Shown piece after piece: positions 51,987 to 61,313 of a stretch of DNA of 64,000 bases; the first letter of the stretch is position 1, and each line of letters begins with the position of its first letter. The DNA is from Actinomycetes bacterium (GTDB taxonomy: Bacteria; Actinomycetota; Acidimicrobiia; Acidimicrobiales; Microtrichaceae). A program made the translations under genes and the position numbers. The notes below the pieces were generated by a model. The model saw only the letters and a list, made by a program, of their open reading frames with translations, ran no database searches and had not been told where the DNA came from. Location of the stretch: the NCBI GenBank assembly GCA_024222295.1, contig JAAEPF010000023.1, forward strand, positions 248,001 through 312,000, given 5' to 3'.

Positions 51987-54149
51987 ATGAAACATCGGCG
52001 GAGCATATTGGGCGGCTTCTCGGCCCTTGTGGTGCTCGCGCTCGTGTCCACCGGTTGCCTGCTGCCGGGCCAGTTCGATCCCACCGGAGGTGCTCCCATC
52101 GGCAGCCTCGACCTCGTGGTCGACGCAGGCGGCGCGATCCGCGTGGTCGGTTGGGCACTCGACCCGGAGACCGCCGGCCCGATCGTGATCAAGGTCGGCT
52201 CCGAAGGGGTCGTGCACGACGTTGTGGCCGACAGCCCCCGGTCCGACATCGCTGCCGCCTACCCCGGCCATGGCGCAGCCCATGGTTTCGACTACACCTT
52301 CAGCGGCCTCGCTCCGGGCCTGCGCGGCATATGCGTGTGGGCCCCCAACACCGTCGGCGTTGGCGATGACCGGCTGCTCGGGTGCGCCAACATCGAAGTG
52401 TCCGACGGAACTCCGATCGGCAGCCTGGACTTCGCCACCTCGCTGGCGCCGCGCACCGTGACCGTCGGCGGCTGGGTGTTCGACAAGAACCTGGCAGGCA
52501 GCTCCGAGATCGTCGTGAACGTCGACGGCCAACTCGCCAACCGGTCCGTGGCGTCCAACTACCGGCCCGACGTAGGGACCGTGTTCGGCCGGCCCAACTC
52601 CGGGTTCCAGGTCGAGGTGCCCACCTCTGCGGGATCACACCAGGTGTGTGTGGCCACGTTCAACGCGGGTCCGGGAGTGGACAGGCTGCTCGGTTGCCGC
52701 ACCGTGGTCGTCGCCGAGTCCACCGAGGAACGCCGGCCCGTCGGTGAGCTGACCGCGGTCACGCCGGCCTCGCACGGCACGGTCATGGTGACAGGCGAGG
52801 CGTCGGACCCCGACGGTTCCGCCGGGCTCCAGGTGCGCCTCGACATCGACACGGGTACCCCCGACGCGCAAAGTGTCACGCTGCCCGTCAGCGGTGGCGT
52901 GTTCAGTACGACCATCAACGGGCTCGAGGCGGGCCTGCACACGATCTGCCCGGTCGGGCTCGACGTCAACGGCGGGTTCGGAGTCACCGGCGACCGGGCC
53001 TTCATCTGTGGATCCACCGTGGTGGGTGAGCTCTCGGTGGGAACGGGAGGTGCTGCGTCGGACAAGAACTGGGTGGCGCCCTCGCAGGGGCACCCGCTAC
53101 GTGATGCCGAGCGCGACGCCGGGGTTTCCGTCGAGCTGTCCGATGGCTCGGTGATGTGGTTCTTCGGCGACACCCTGGCCCGTGACTCCGTGGGCAACGT
53201 GGAGTACTTCGTCAACAACACAGCCGCCTGGGCGTCTGCAGGTGCCCCCACGGTCACCCGCGACGGCACGGTCGGCAACAACCCCGTGCAGTTCGTGTCG
53301 CCCCCGCCCGGCATGTGCGACGGAGCACAGTTCCCCACAGCGGCCCTCTGGCCGGAGTCGGCGGTGGCCGTGCCCCAGGGCGGCGGGACCGACAAGGTGC
53401 TCGTGTTCGCGTCGAAGGTCTGCCTCGGCACGAACTTCCTCGACATCGAAGCGCGGGGCATGGCGCTGGTGGAACTGGACTACGACAGCTCGTCGCCGCC
53501 GGTCGACACTCCCGTCACGGGTGCGGTGACCCAGGCGAACCTGTTCGACGCGACGGATCCCTATGGCCGCGGTGCCGTGCTCGATGCCGACGAAACGACG
53601 ATCTACACCTACCAGTGCGGCCGTTTCGACCCGGCGGACACGTCGGACTGGGGGCCGTGCAACGTGGGTCGCGTCGACTTCGTTGACCGCACAGTTCCCG
53701 CCAACTGGGAGTACTGGGACGGCGGCGACTGGACCAGCGACGCGAGCTGGGTGGTCAGTGCGGCGTCAGCTGCGCCGATCGAATCGCCCACTGGCAGCGA
53801 CGTAACCGTGCCCGTTGCGGCCTTCACCGTCACATACGACGCGGCACACAATGCCTGGCTCATGGTCTACAGCCCCTGGCCCGGGTTCACCGACAGGGTC
53901 GAGGTGCGCGTGGCCGACACTCCGGTGGGGCCGTTCAGCGACCCGGTCACCGTCTACCTGCCGGGTTGCAACGACACCACAGGCGGGGTCGCCTACTACT
54001 GCTACGCGGGTACGGCCCAGCCGAAGCTGAGCTCCACCGGCCTGCTTGGCGTCGGCTACTACGACCAACTGATCTCCGTGGCACCGCTTCGGGCGCAGTA
54101 CGTGACGGTCACGGTGCCGTTCTCGGTGGTTGTGACCCCGGCGCCCTGA
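51987..54149 (+). CDS. Large surface lipoprotein with beta-sandwich repeats and a C-terminal propeller-like domain
   Basis: 720 residues from ATG 51987, which has GGGAG 8 nt upstream; GTG 51933 lies just after a TAGCCT box and would extend the n-region. The lipobox is VSTGC (Cys24). Two repeats of about 106 residues start at 37 and 143 (PIGSLD, then GW and DRLLGC), and a third, diverged one starts at 251. The rest (from about 350) has MWFFGDTLARDS and VYSPWPGF-type strands, as in secreted DUF4185-like proteins that resemble glycosidase propellers. It is probably an extracellular binding or hydrolytic protein. It stands among purine genes without an obvious link. Confidence 0.65.
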   Translation: MKHRRSILGGFSALVVLALVSTGCLLPGQFDPTGGAPIGSLDLVVDAGGAIRVVGWALDPETAGPIVIKVGSEGVVHDVVADSPRSDIAAAYPGHGAAHGFDYTFSGLAPGLRGICVWAPNTVGVGDDRLLGCANIEVSDGTPIGSLDFATSLAPRTVTVGGWVFDKNLAGSSEIVVNVDGQLANRSVASNYRPDVGTVFGRPNSGFQVEVPTSAGSHQVCVATFNAGPGVDRLLGCRTVVVAESTEERRPVGELTAVTPASHGTVMVTGEASDPDGSAGLQVRLDIDTGTPDAQSVTLPVSGGVFSTTINGLEAGLHTICPVGLDVNGGFGVTGDRAFICGSTVVGELSVGTGGAASDKNWVAPSQGHPLRDAERDAGVSVELSDGSVMWFFGDTLARDSVGNVEYFVNNTAAWASAGAPTVTRDGTVGNNPVQFVSPPPGMCDGAQFPTAALWPESAVAVPQGGGTDKVLVFASKVCLGTNFLDIEARGMALVELDYDSSSPPVDTPVTGAVTQANLFDATDPYGRGAVLDADETTIYTYQCGRFDPADTSDWGPCNVGRVDFVDRTVPANWEYWDGGDWTSDASWVVSAASAAPIESPTGSDVTVPVAAFTVTYDAAHNAWLMVYSPWPGFTDRVEVRVADTPVGPFSDPVTVYLPGCNDTTGGVAYYCYAGTAQPKLSSTGLLGVGYYDQLISVAPLRAQYVTVTVPFSVVVTPAP

Positions 54150-54220
54150 GCCCTGGACGCCCTCTCGCCGCGGACAACGTGTCGTCACAGACGACGGGTC
54201 GCCGCGGTCACAATGGGGCC

Positions 54221-55132
54221 GTGACCACGGGCAGATTCGCGCCGAGCCCCTCGGGGCGCCTGCATCTGGGCAATCTGCGAACGGCCCTGCTGGCGTGGTG
54301 CCTGGCCCGCCATGACGGCGGGCGGTTCCTGGTTCGGATGGAGGACCTGACCACACAGGCAGTGGCTGACCGCGATGCGGAGCAGTTGCGCGATCTCACC
54401 GCGGTCGGAATCGACCATGACGGCCCGGTCTGGCGCCAGTCGGAGCGAGGCGAGGCCTACCACTCGGCACTGCGGCAGTTGCAGGAGGCCGGTCTCACGT
54501 ATCCGTGCTTCTGCACGCGCCGCGAGATCCGCGAGGCCGCCGTAGCGCCTCACGGCGCCTCTGTGGAAGGCGCGTACCCGGGAACCTGCGCCGCGCTGCC
54601 CGACTCCGAGGTGCGGGCGCGCACGGCCGAGGGTCGCGATCCGGCCACCAGGCTCCGCGCCAGGGGTGAGGTCGTGTCGGTGAGCGATTCGATGCTCGGC
54701 ACGATCGAGTACCAGGTCGACGACTTCGTGCTGCGGCGCGGTGATGGTGTCGCCGCCTACAACCTGGCGGTGGTCGTGGACGACGCGGCCCAGGGCGTGG
54801 ACCAGGTGGTGCGCGGCGATGATCTGGCCCCGACGACCCCCCGCCAGGTACTGCTGCAGCGCCTGCTGGGCCTGCCGACGCCCGCTTACGTACATGTGCC
54901 GCTCGTGGTCGGGCCAGACGGCGACCGGCTGGCGAAGCGTCATGGAGCCGTCACCCTCGAGGCCCTGGCCGGCTTGGGCATCGGGCCCTCGGGCGTGCTG
55001 GCCATGCTCGCCTGCTCCCTGGGGCTGGCCGGGCCGGGCGAGTCGGTCACGCCCGATCAACTGCTGCGACGGTTCGACCCCGATGACATCCCTGTGGAGC
55101 CGTGGGTCTACGAGGCGCCTGGGGGCAGCTGA
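54221..55132 (+). CDS. gluQ: Glutamyl-Q tRNA(Asp) synthetase
   Basis: 303 residues from GTG 54221. The class I signature is APSPSGRLHLGNLR (HIGH-like) with a KMSKS-like LAKRHGAV. Zinc ligands lie in YPCFCTRREIREA and a later YPGTC. It lacks the tRNA anticodon domain of GluRS, as in YadB/GluQ enzymes, which attach glutamate to queuosine in tRNA-Asp. The long N-terminal frame from 53966 is a shadow of the lipoprotein gene. It lies 39 nt before purF. Confidence 0.9.
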   Translation: MTTGRFAPSPSGRLHLGNLRTALLAWCLARHDGGRFLVRMEDLTTQAVADRDAEQLRDLTAVGIDHDGPVWRQSERGEAYHSALRQLQEAGLTYPCFCTRREIREAAVAPHGASVEGAYPGTCAALPDSEVRARTAEGRDPATRLRARGEVVSVSDSMLGTIEYQVDDFVLRRGDGVAAYNLAVVVDDAAQGVDQVVRGDDLAPTTPRQVLLQRLLGLPTPAYVHVPLVVGPDGDRLAKRHGAVTLEALAGLGIGPSGVLAMLACSLGLAGPGESVTPDQLLRRFDPDDIPVEPWVYEAPGGS

Positions 55133-55171
55133 GCCGGGTCGGCCGGTGTCACTGCGGTGTGCCACGATGGC

Positions 55172-56824
55172 ATGGTGACCCCAGAGGGTGCCCCGGCCTC
55201 TACGTCCTCCCACGTTGGATTCGATCCAGCAGCCGCGTCAGCGGCCGACGCCGCCGACGGCGGCAAGCCACGGGAGGCCTGTGGAGTCTTCGGTGTCTAC
55301 GCCCCCGGCCAGCCCGTGGCGCACCACGCATACCTGGGCATCTACGCCTTGCAGCACCGAGGGCAGGAATCGGCCGGCATCGCTACCTCCGACGGCAACC
55401 ACCTGACGGTGGTGAAGGACATGGGCCTCGTGTCCAACGTGTTCGATGACCGCACGCTCGTCGCCCTCGACGGCGACCTGGCGATCGGCCACACCCGATA
55501 CTCCACGACCGGCTCCAGCATGTGGAAGAACTCCCAGCCGGTGTTCCGCGACTGCGAGCACACGCAGTTCGCGCTGGCCCACAACGGCAACCTCGTGAAC
55601 ACCTCGAAGCTGGCGGAGGAGGCAGGCGTACTGCCGGGCACCGTCACGAGCGACACGGACGCGATGGCGGAGTGGATCAGCCGGGCGGTTGCCGAGCACG
55701 GCATCGATGACGACGGCGCCCTGGTGCCTGCCATGTGCGAGGTGCTGCCCCATTTCGAGGGCGCCTTCTCGCTCGTGGTGATGGACCGCAAGCGTGTCAT
55801 CGGTGTGCGTGACCCGCGGGGTTTCCGCCCCTTGTGCCTCGGCAAGCTCGAGACAGGCTGGGTGCTGGCTTCGGAGACTCCTGCGCTCGACGTGGTCGGC
55901 GCCCACTTCGTGCGCGAGCTTGACCCCGGCGAGATGGTCGTGATCGACGACACCGGGGTGAAGTCGCACCGGCCGTTCGACGACGTGAGCGTCGATCCGA
56001 AGCTGTGCCTGTTCGAGTTCGTCTACTTCGCCCGTCCGGATTCACAGCTCTATGGGCGCAACGTGCACCAGGCCCGGGTTCACATGGGCGAACAGCTTGC
56101 TGAGCAGACCCCGGTCGAAGCCGACCTCGTGATGGGTGTGCCGGAATCCGGGATACCCGCCGCCGAAGGCTACGCGAGGCGCTCCGGGATTCCGTTCGGC
56201 CACGGGCTGGTGAAGAACCGCTACATCGGGCGCACCTTCATCGCCCCCAGCCAGGAGATGCGTTCGCTGGGCGTGCGGATGAAGCTGAACCCACTGCGCG
56301 ACAACATCGCCGGCCAGCGGCTGGTGGTGGTGGACGACTCGATCGTGCGCGGCACCACGACCCGGTCGATGGTGCAGATGCTCCGCGAGAGCGGCGCCAA
56401 GGAGGTCCACATGATGATCTCCTCCCCGCCGTACCGCTGGCCCTGCTTCTACGGCATGGACACCGGCTCGCGGGGCGAGCTCCTGGCGGCCAACATGGAG
56501 GTCGACGAGATCCGCGACTACCTGGGTGTCGACACGTTGTCCTACCTGTCGCTGGATTCACTGATCGATGCCGTGGGTGCGCCCGGCGCCGGTTTCTGCA
56601 CGGCATGCCTCACCGGTGACTATCCGGTGCCGATCCCGCCCGAGGCGGGCAAGGGTGTGCTCGAGGGCGGCGAGACCGAGGCGCCGGAGCCACAGTCGCT
56701 GTTCCAGGGCTCGATGTTCGGCGGCGGCGATGCGACCATGCCCGCCCAGGAGGCCGCCGGCTCGGCTGCCGCACGCACAGACCCGACGAGCGCGGGCCAA
56801 CCGATGGACGGGGCAGATGGGTGA
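55172..56824 (+). CDS. purF: Amidophosphoribosyltransferase
   Basis: 550 residues from ATG 55172 (GTG 55157 also in frame). A propeptide of 36 residues precedes the catalytic Cys37 (PREACGVFGVY), which implies self-cleavage. The glutaminase half has LQHRGQESAGIA and GHTRYSTTG; the PRPP-binding site is LVVVDDSIVRGTTT. Cysteines in LCLFEF, RWPCFYGMD and GFCTACLTG fit the 4Fe-4S cluster of the Bacillus-type enzyme. It makes phosphoribosylamine, the committed step. purM overlaps its end by 8 nt. Confidence 0.96.
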   Translation: MVTPEGAPASTSSHVGFDPAAASAADAADGGKPREACGVFGVYAPGQPVAHHAYLGIYALQHRGQESAGIATSDGNHLTVVKDMGLVSNVFDDRTLVALDGDLAIGHTRYSTTGSSMWKNSQPVFRDCEHTQFALAHNGNLVNTSKLAEEAGVLPGTVTSDTDAMAEWISRAVAEHGIDDDGALVPAMCEVLPHFEGAFSLVVMDRKRVIGVRDPRGFRPLCLGKLETGWVLASETPALDVVGAHFVRELDPGEMVVIDDTGVKSHRPFDDVSVDPKLCLFEFVYFARPDSQLYGRNVHQARVHMGEQLAEQTPVEADLVMGVPESGIPAAEGYARRSGIPFGHGLVKNRYIGRTFIAPSQEMRSLGVRMKLNPLRDNIAGQRLVVVDDSIVRGTTTRSMVQMLRESGAKEVHMMISSPPYRWPCFYGMDTGSRGELLAANMEVDEIRDYLGVDTLSYLSLDSLIDAVGAPGAGFCTACLTGDYPVPIPPEAGKGVLEGGETEAPEPQSLFQGSMFGGGDATMPAQEAAGSAAARTDPTSAGQPMDGADG

Positions 56825-57848
56825 GACCTACGAAGCCGCCGGTGTCTCGATAGACGCCGGCGAGGAGGCAGTCGAGCGCATCAAGGCCGACGTGCGCTCC
56901 ACATTCCGCCCCGAGGTGATCGGCGACATCGGAGGTTTCGGCGGTCTGTTCCGGTTCGACCCGAGCAGGTATCGCGATCCGGTACTCGTTTCCACCACCG
57001 ACGGTGTGGGCACCAAGGCGATCGTTGCCCGCTCGGCCGGTCGGTTCGACACGATCGGCCTCGACCTCGTGGCGATGTGTGTCGATGACCTGGTCTGCCA
57101 GGGAGCCGAGCCGCTGTTCTTCCTCGACTACATCGCGGTCGGCCAGCTCGACCCCGACCAGGTCGAGCAACTCGTCGGAGGCATCGCCGAAGGCTGCCGG
57201 CAGGCGGGGTGTGCGCTGGTCGGCGGTGAGATGGCCGAGCATCCAGGGGCGATGAAACCCGGCGAGTTCGACCTGGTCGGTTTCGCGGTCGGGGTCGTGG
57301 AACGCGACGCCATGCTGCCCTCGGGTGTGTCCAAGGGCGACCTCGTGCTCGGGATCCCGTCGCCCGGGCTGCGCTCGAACGGCTACTCGCTGGCGCGGCG
57401 CCTCATGTTCGAAGTCGGTGGCAAGTCACTCACCGACCCGGCGTGGGACGATCCCCATGCGCCGACCGTGCAGGAGGAGCTCCTTCGGCCATCGGTCATC
57501 TACGCCCCGGCGATCCGGGCGCTGAGCGAGGCCGCGGAAGTCCACGCGGTGGCACACATCACCGGCGGCGGCTTGCCCGGCAACATCGTGCGTGTGTTGC
57601 CCGACGAACTCGACGCCTCGATCGACGAGTCGAGCTGGGAACCACCGCGCCTGTTCGCCGAGCTCCAGCGGCTCGGCGGGGTGGAGCCACAAGAGATGCG
57701 CCGGGTGTTCAACATGGGCATCGGCATGATCGCGGTCGTGCCGCCCGAAGCGTCCAACCGGGCGCTCGACGTATTGCGCACTGCGGGGCACCGAGCGTCG
57801 GTGATCGGAGAAGTCACAGGCGGTTCGGGCGAGGTTCGCTTCCCCTGA
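56817..57848 (+). CDS. purM: Phosphoribosylformylglycinamidine cyclo-ligase (AIR synthetase)
   Basis: 343 residues from ATG 56817, inside the end of purF. It starts TYEAAGVSIDAGEEAVERIK, has VSTTDGVGTKAIVA, DDLVCQGAEPLFFLDYIAVG, LVGGEMAEHPGAM and the GLRSNGYSLARRLMFE and HITGGGLPGNIVRVLP motifs. It closes FGAM to AIR with ATP. The 8-nt overlap with purF indicates coupled translation. Confidence 0.96.
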   Translation: MGETYEAAGVSIDAGEEAVERIKADVRSTFRPEVIGDIGGFGGLFRFDPSRYRDPVLVSTTDGVGTKAIVARSAGRFDTIGLDLVAMCVDDLVCQGAEPLFFLDYIAVGQLDPDQVEQLVGGIAEGCRQAGCALVGGEMAEHPGAMKPGEFDLVGFAVGVVERDAMLPSGVSKGDLVLGIPSPGLRSNGYSLARRLMFEVGGKSLTDPAWDDPHAPTVQEELLRPSVIYAPAIRALSEAAEVHAVAHITGGGLPGNIVRVLPDELDASIDESSWEPPRLFAELQRLGGVEPQEMRRVFNMGIGMIAVVPPEASNRALDVLRTAGHRASVIGEVTGGSGEVRFP

Positions 57849-57896
57849 CCGTAGGCGACACACGGTCAGTGACCGTTCGCCTGTATGTTCCGGGCC

Positions 57897-59075
57897 ATGG
57901 CCGCATTCAGCAGACCCCCCGTGCACGGATCCCTGTCGTCGTTCGACGACTTCCCGGTTCACCAGACCGCGGAGACCGTGCGCCACGCCGTCACCTCCGA
58001 CCGCAACTTCTATGACCGGTACTACTTCAACTGTCATTCCAACGACGGCGAGGCCTTCCTGATCTTCGGGTTGGGCCAGTACCCCAACCTGTCCACCACC
58101 GACTGCTTCGCGCTGCTGGTCACCGGCAACACCCACCGGGTGGTGAGGGCGTCGCGCGAACTGGGTGACCGGATGGACACGTCGGTCGGCCCCCTCTCGG
58201 TGGAGGTCGTCAAGCCGCTCGAGGAACTGCGCATCTCGTGCTTGCCGCGCAACGACGAAGAGGCCGCCCATGGCCTCTCATTCGACCTGCACTGGACGGG
58301 CTCGATTCCGGCCTACGAGGAGCCCCGCCAGTTCCAGCGCATGCACGGCCGCCCCGTGTTCGACACGATGCGCCTCGCCCAGACAGGCCGCTGGCAAGGA
58401 CACATCGAGCTCGACGGCCGGACCTTCGATGTCACTCCCGATTCATGGTGGGGCACACGGGACCGCAGTTGGGGTGTGAGGCCGGTGGGTGAGGCGGAGC
58501 CACCCGGCATCCGCACGGAGGGCCAGATGCAGGGCTTCTGGAACTACGTTCCGATGCAGTTCGAGGACCACTCGATCATCTACATGGTCAACGAGCACGA
58601 CGACGGTACGAGGGTGCTCGAGGAGGCGACCCGGATCTGGAACGACCCGCAGCGTGCCCCGGAGCACCTGGGCCGGCCTGAGCACGACGCCGTTCTCACT
58701 CCCGGCACGCGCCACGTGAGCGGCTCCACTCTGCTGTTTCCCGATGCTCCCGGCGGCGGCTTCAAGGTGTCGGTCGAGCCGATGCTCGAGGCGTGGCTGC
58801 TCCTCGGAACCGGCTACGGGATCGAGGAGGACTGGCGTTTCGGCATGTACCAGGGCCCCGAAGAGGTCGTACAGGTGGTCGAGATCGACTACGAGCGCGA
58901 TTCCGAGCGTCTGTTCGGGCTGGTCGACCAGGTGGGCCGCTTCACCCAGAAGGGCGGCCAGTCCGACGGTGCAGTCGGCTTCGGCTTGCACGAGTTCTTC
59001 TTCGTGGACACGTTCAGCCGCTACGGCCTTTCGGGCTGGGACCCCACGCTCGCAACGCAATGGGATGACGGCTGA
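57897..59075 (+). CDS. AttH-like / carotenoid-hydratase-fold protein, unknown function
   Basis: 392 residues from ATG 57897; a TATGTT box 7 nt earlier supports this over ATG 57885. The sequence is beta-rich with many Trp and aromatic residues (NFYDRYYFNCHSNDGEAFLI, DSWWGTRDRSWGVRPVG, GFWNYVPMQFEDHSIIYMV), like lipocalin-type AttH or hydroxyneurosporene-synthase proteins. The WWGTRDRSWG motif is a family hallmark. No catalytic residues can be named and no signal peptide is present. The gene precedes the malic enzyme gene by 22 nt. Confidence 0.7.
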   Translation: MAAFSRPPVHGSLSSFDDFPVHQTAETVRHAVTSDRNFYDRYYFNCHSNDGEAFLIFGLGQYPNLSTTDCFALLVTGNTHRVVRASRELGDRMDTSVGPLSVEVVKPLEELRISCLPRNDEEAAHGLSFDLHWTGSIPAYEEPRQFQRMHGRPVFDTMRLAQTGRWQGHIELDGRTFDVTPDSWWGTRDRSWGVRPVGEAEPPGIRTEGQMQGFWNYVPMQFEDHSIIYMVNEHDDGTRVLEEATRIWNDPQRAPEHLGRPEHDAVLTPGTRHVSGSTLLFPDAPGGGFKVSVEPMLEAWLLLGTGYGIEEDWRFGMYQGPEEVVQVVEIDYERDSERLFGLVDQVGRFTQKGGQSDGAVGFGLHEFFFVDTFSRYGLSGWDPTLATQWDDG

Positions 59076-59097
59076 GAGTCGCACTACCCTCGCCGCG

Positions 59098-60504
59098 ATG
59101 GCCGATACACCCACCCCTGCCTACTCAGTGCGTATCCGCGTCCGGATGAGCAACCAGCCGGGCATGCTCGGCAAGGTCGCTATAGCCATCGGCGAGGTCG
59201 GCGGCAACATCTCGGCCCTGCAGGGCTTCGAGGTGAAGACCGCCAGCCTGGATGAGGACCTGGTGGTCAACTGCACCAGCGAGGCCCACCAGGAGCAGGT
59301 GCGCACTGCGCTCGAGGAGCTCGACGGCATAGAGATCCTCGACTTCGAGGACCGCACCTTCCGTATGCACGAAGGCGGCAAGATCGAGGTGCTGTCGCTG
59401 GCGCCTGTGCGTGATGTGGAGGACCTCTCCATGGCCTACACCCCGGGCGTGGCCCGCGTGTGCCGCGAGATCGAGAAGAACCCGGCTGCGGCGCACGACT
59501 ACACGATCAAGAAGAACACCGTGGCCATCGTCACGGACGGCACTGCGGTGCTGGGCCTGGGCGACATCGGCCCAGCAGCGGCCATGCCGGTGATGGAGGG
59601 CAAGGCGCTCCTGTTCAAGCACTTCGCGGGTGTCGACGCGTTCCCGGTGTGCCTCAACACTTCTGACACCGAGGAGATCATCGAGACCGTGAAGCGCCTG
59701 GAGCCCACGTTCGGTGGGATCAACCTCGAGGACATCGCGGCGCCCGGTGCGTTCGAGGTCGAAGAGCGCCTCGATGCCGAGATGGACATCCCCGTGTTCC
59801 ACGACGACCAGCACGGCACCGCGATCGTTACCCTCGCAGCGCTGGAGAACGCCCTTCGGATCGTCGGCAAGCAGATGGGCGACATCAAGGTCGTCGTGGC
59901 CGGCGTCGGTGCGGCCGGCGTGGCCGTATCGAAGATCCTGATGAACGCGGGTGTGGTGAACATCGTGGGGTGTGACCGGCAGGGCGCTGTGCACACAGGT
60001 CGCGACGGGCTCAACGATTCCAAGCAGTGGTTCGCCGAGAACACCAACCCCGAGGGCCTCACGGGGTCACTGGCGTCGGTCATGCCCGACTCCGACGTGT
60101 TCATCGGGTTGTCCGGCCCTGACCTGATCACCGTCGACGACGTCGCCTCGATGGCCAGCGACCCGATCGTGTTCGCGATGGCCAACCCCGATCCGGAGAT
60201 CCGCCCCGAGCTGATAGCCGACATCGCAGCCGTGATCGCGACGGGTCGCTCCGACTTCCCGAACCAGATCAACAACGTGCTGGCCTTTCCCGGTGTGTTC
60301 CGGGGTGCCCTTGATGCCGGAGCCACCCGCATCACGGAGAACATGAAGGTGGCCGCAGCCCGGGCGATCGCCTCGGTGATCTCCGCGGAGGAACTGGCGT
60401 CGGACTACATCATTCCGTCGGTGTTCCACCAGGGCGTGGCGCCGGCAGTTGCCGAGGCATGCGCGGCGGCGGCCGAGGCGGATGGAGTGTGCCGCCACAG
60501 TTGA
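59098..60504 (+). CDS. NAD(P)-dependent malic enzyme with N-terminal ACT domain
   Basis: 468 residues from ATG 59098, with TACCCT 7 nt upstream; ATG 59065 is an alternative start. The first 85 residues form an ACT-like regulatory domain (YSVRIRVRMSNQPGMLGKVA). The malic core follows: MAYTPGVARVCREIEKNP, TDGTAVLGLGDIGPAAAMPV, the metal-binding EVEERLDAEMDIPVFHDDQHGT stretch, the GVGAAGVAV dinucleotide loop and FPNQINNVLAFPGVFRGALD. The enzyme decarboxylates malate to pyruvate. An ACT domain suggests control by an amino acid or similar small molecule. No phosphotransacetylase domain is fused. Confidence 0.9.
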   Translation: MADTPTPAYSVRIRVRMSNQPGMLGKVAIAIGEVGGNISALQGFEVKTASLDEDLVVNCTSEAHQEQVRTALEELDGIEILDFEDRTFRMHEGGKIEVLSLAPVRDVEDLSMAYTPGVARVCREIEKNPAAAHDYTIKKNTVAIVTDGTAVLGLGDIGPAAAMPVMEGKALLFKHFAGVDAFPVCLNTSDTEEIIETVKRLEPTFGGINLEDIAAPGAFEVEERLDAEMDIPVFHDDQHGTAIVTLAALENALRIVGKQMGDIKVVVAGVGAAGVAVSKILMNAGVVNIVGCDRQGAVHTGRDGLNDSKQWFAENTNPEGLTGSLASVMPDSDVFIGLSGPDLITVDDVASMASDPIVFAMANPDPEIRPELIADIAAVIATGRSDFPNQINNVLAFPGVFRGALDAGATRITENMKVAAARAIASVISAEELASDYIIPSVFHQGVAPAVAEACAAAAEADGVCRHS

Positions 60505-60547
60505 CCCACCGGCACAGCGGCCAAGGCAGCGCACACGGCCGCGGCCG

Positions 60548-60982
60548 TCAGGTGTCCCAGGGTTCCCAACTCTCGGCGCGGTAGAGGTGGTCCGCGGCCT
60601 TGGTGTTGCACACAGCCTCGTACCGCTGCTGCCAGGAGCAGCCCACAGCGTCGAATCGCCAGTCGTGCACCCTCACGATCTGGAAGCAACCAGCGGCGCT
60701 GCTGCGGGCATTCTGTGCATCGGGCTGGTTGCGCGACTCCCGCCACACGATCGCCCGCGCCGTCTCCTCGTCTCCCGAGAAGTGCACAAGGGCGCTGTAG
60801 CAGTCCGGCGGTTGCGTCGTGCTGGCGGCCTCGTCGGCAGCCGCAGCGGCCGTGGAAGACCCGGTCCCGTCGTCGCCGAGGGATCTGAGGGCGAGCACGC
60901 CCAGCAGGAGGGCCCCCACGCCGCAGGTGACTGCGACCACCCGCAGGGGCAGTGGGCGGGGCGGTGCCTCTGAGGGCTGCAT
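60548..60982 (-). CDS. Membrane-anchored lysozyme-like/transglycosylase-like protein
   Basis: 144 residues from ATG 60980. A single N-terminal helix (VVAVTCGVGALLLGVLAL) anchors it and an Ala/Thr-rich linker follows. The C-terminal 75 residues resemble a small SLT/lysozyme domain: ARAIVWRESRNQPDAQN with a likely catalytic Glu, SSAAGCFQIV, and NTKAADHLYRAESWEPWD. Cysteines suggest disulfides outside the cell. It probably trims peptidoglycan. The frame's upstream part is without family sequence. Confidence 0.68.
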   Translation of the reverse strand: MQPSEAPPRPLPLRVVAVTCGVGALLLGVLALRSLGDDGTGSSTAAAAADEAASTTQPPDCYSALVHFSGDEETARAIVWRESRNQPDAQNARSSAAGCFQIVRVHDWRFDAVGCSWQQRYEAVCNTKAADHLYRAESWEPWDT

Positions 60983-61178
60983 CCCGCAGTCTTCAGCTGC
61001 TGCGAACGGAGCGGCCCGCAGGCGTCGAGGCGGTTTGGGTGGCGACTTCGCGGCGAAGAACGAGTTCCGCCCCGTGGAGGCGATCGAGGTCGTCGAGCAG
61101 CATCCGTGACACGCCAGAGAAGCTAGCGCCGCGTGTCGGCGGCTGTCGGTGCGCTCGACGCCGGCGGTCAGCACGCGA

Positions 61179-61206
61179 GCGAAGCCCCCGCCGGGGCGGG
61201 GGCTTC
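61179..61206 (-). terminator. Strong hairpin after the tRNA-Glu-Asp-Phe transcript
   Basis: A perfect 13-bp stem (61179-61191 with 61194-61206) lies 8 nt beyond the tRNA-Phe 3' end on the minus strand. No T-run follows, as is common in high-GC Actinobacteria. It most likely ends the tRNA transcript. Confidence 0.65.
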
Positions 61207-61213
61207 GTCGATG

Positions 61214-61286
61214 TGGTCGGGACCGGCGTCGATCCGGTGACCTACCGCTTTTCAGGCGGTCGCTCTGCCAACTGAGCTACCCGACC
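61214..61286 (-). tRNA. tRNA-Phe (anticodon GAA)
   Basis: A 73-nt cloverleaf. Acceptor GGTCGGG/CCCGACC, D-arm GCTC/GAGC, anticodon loop CTGAAAA between ACCGC and GCGGT, and T-arm with GGATCGACGCC. Discriminator A, CCA not encoded. Last of three tRNA genes on this strand. Confidence 0.93.
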
Positions 61287-61313
61287 GTGTTGTCCGAACC
61301 CTAGGTTCGGTTG

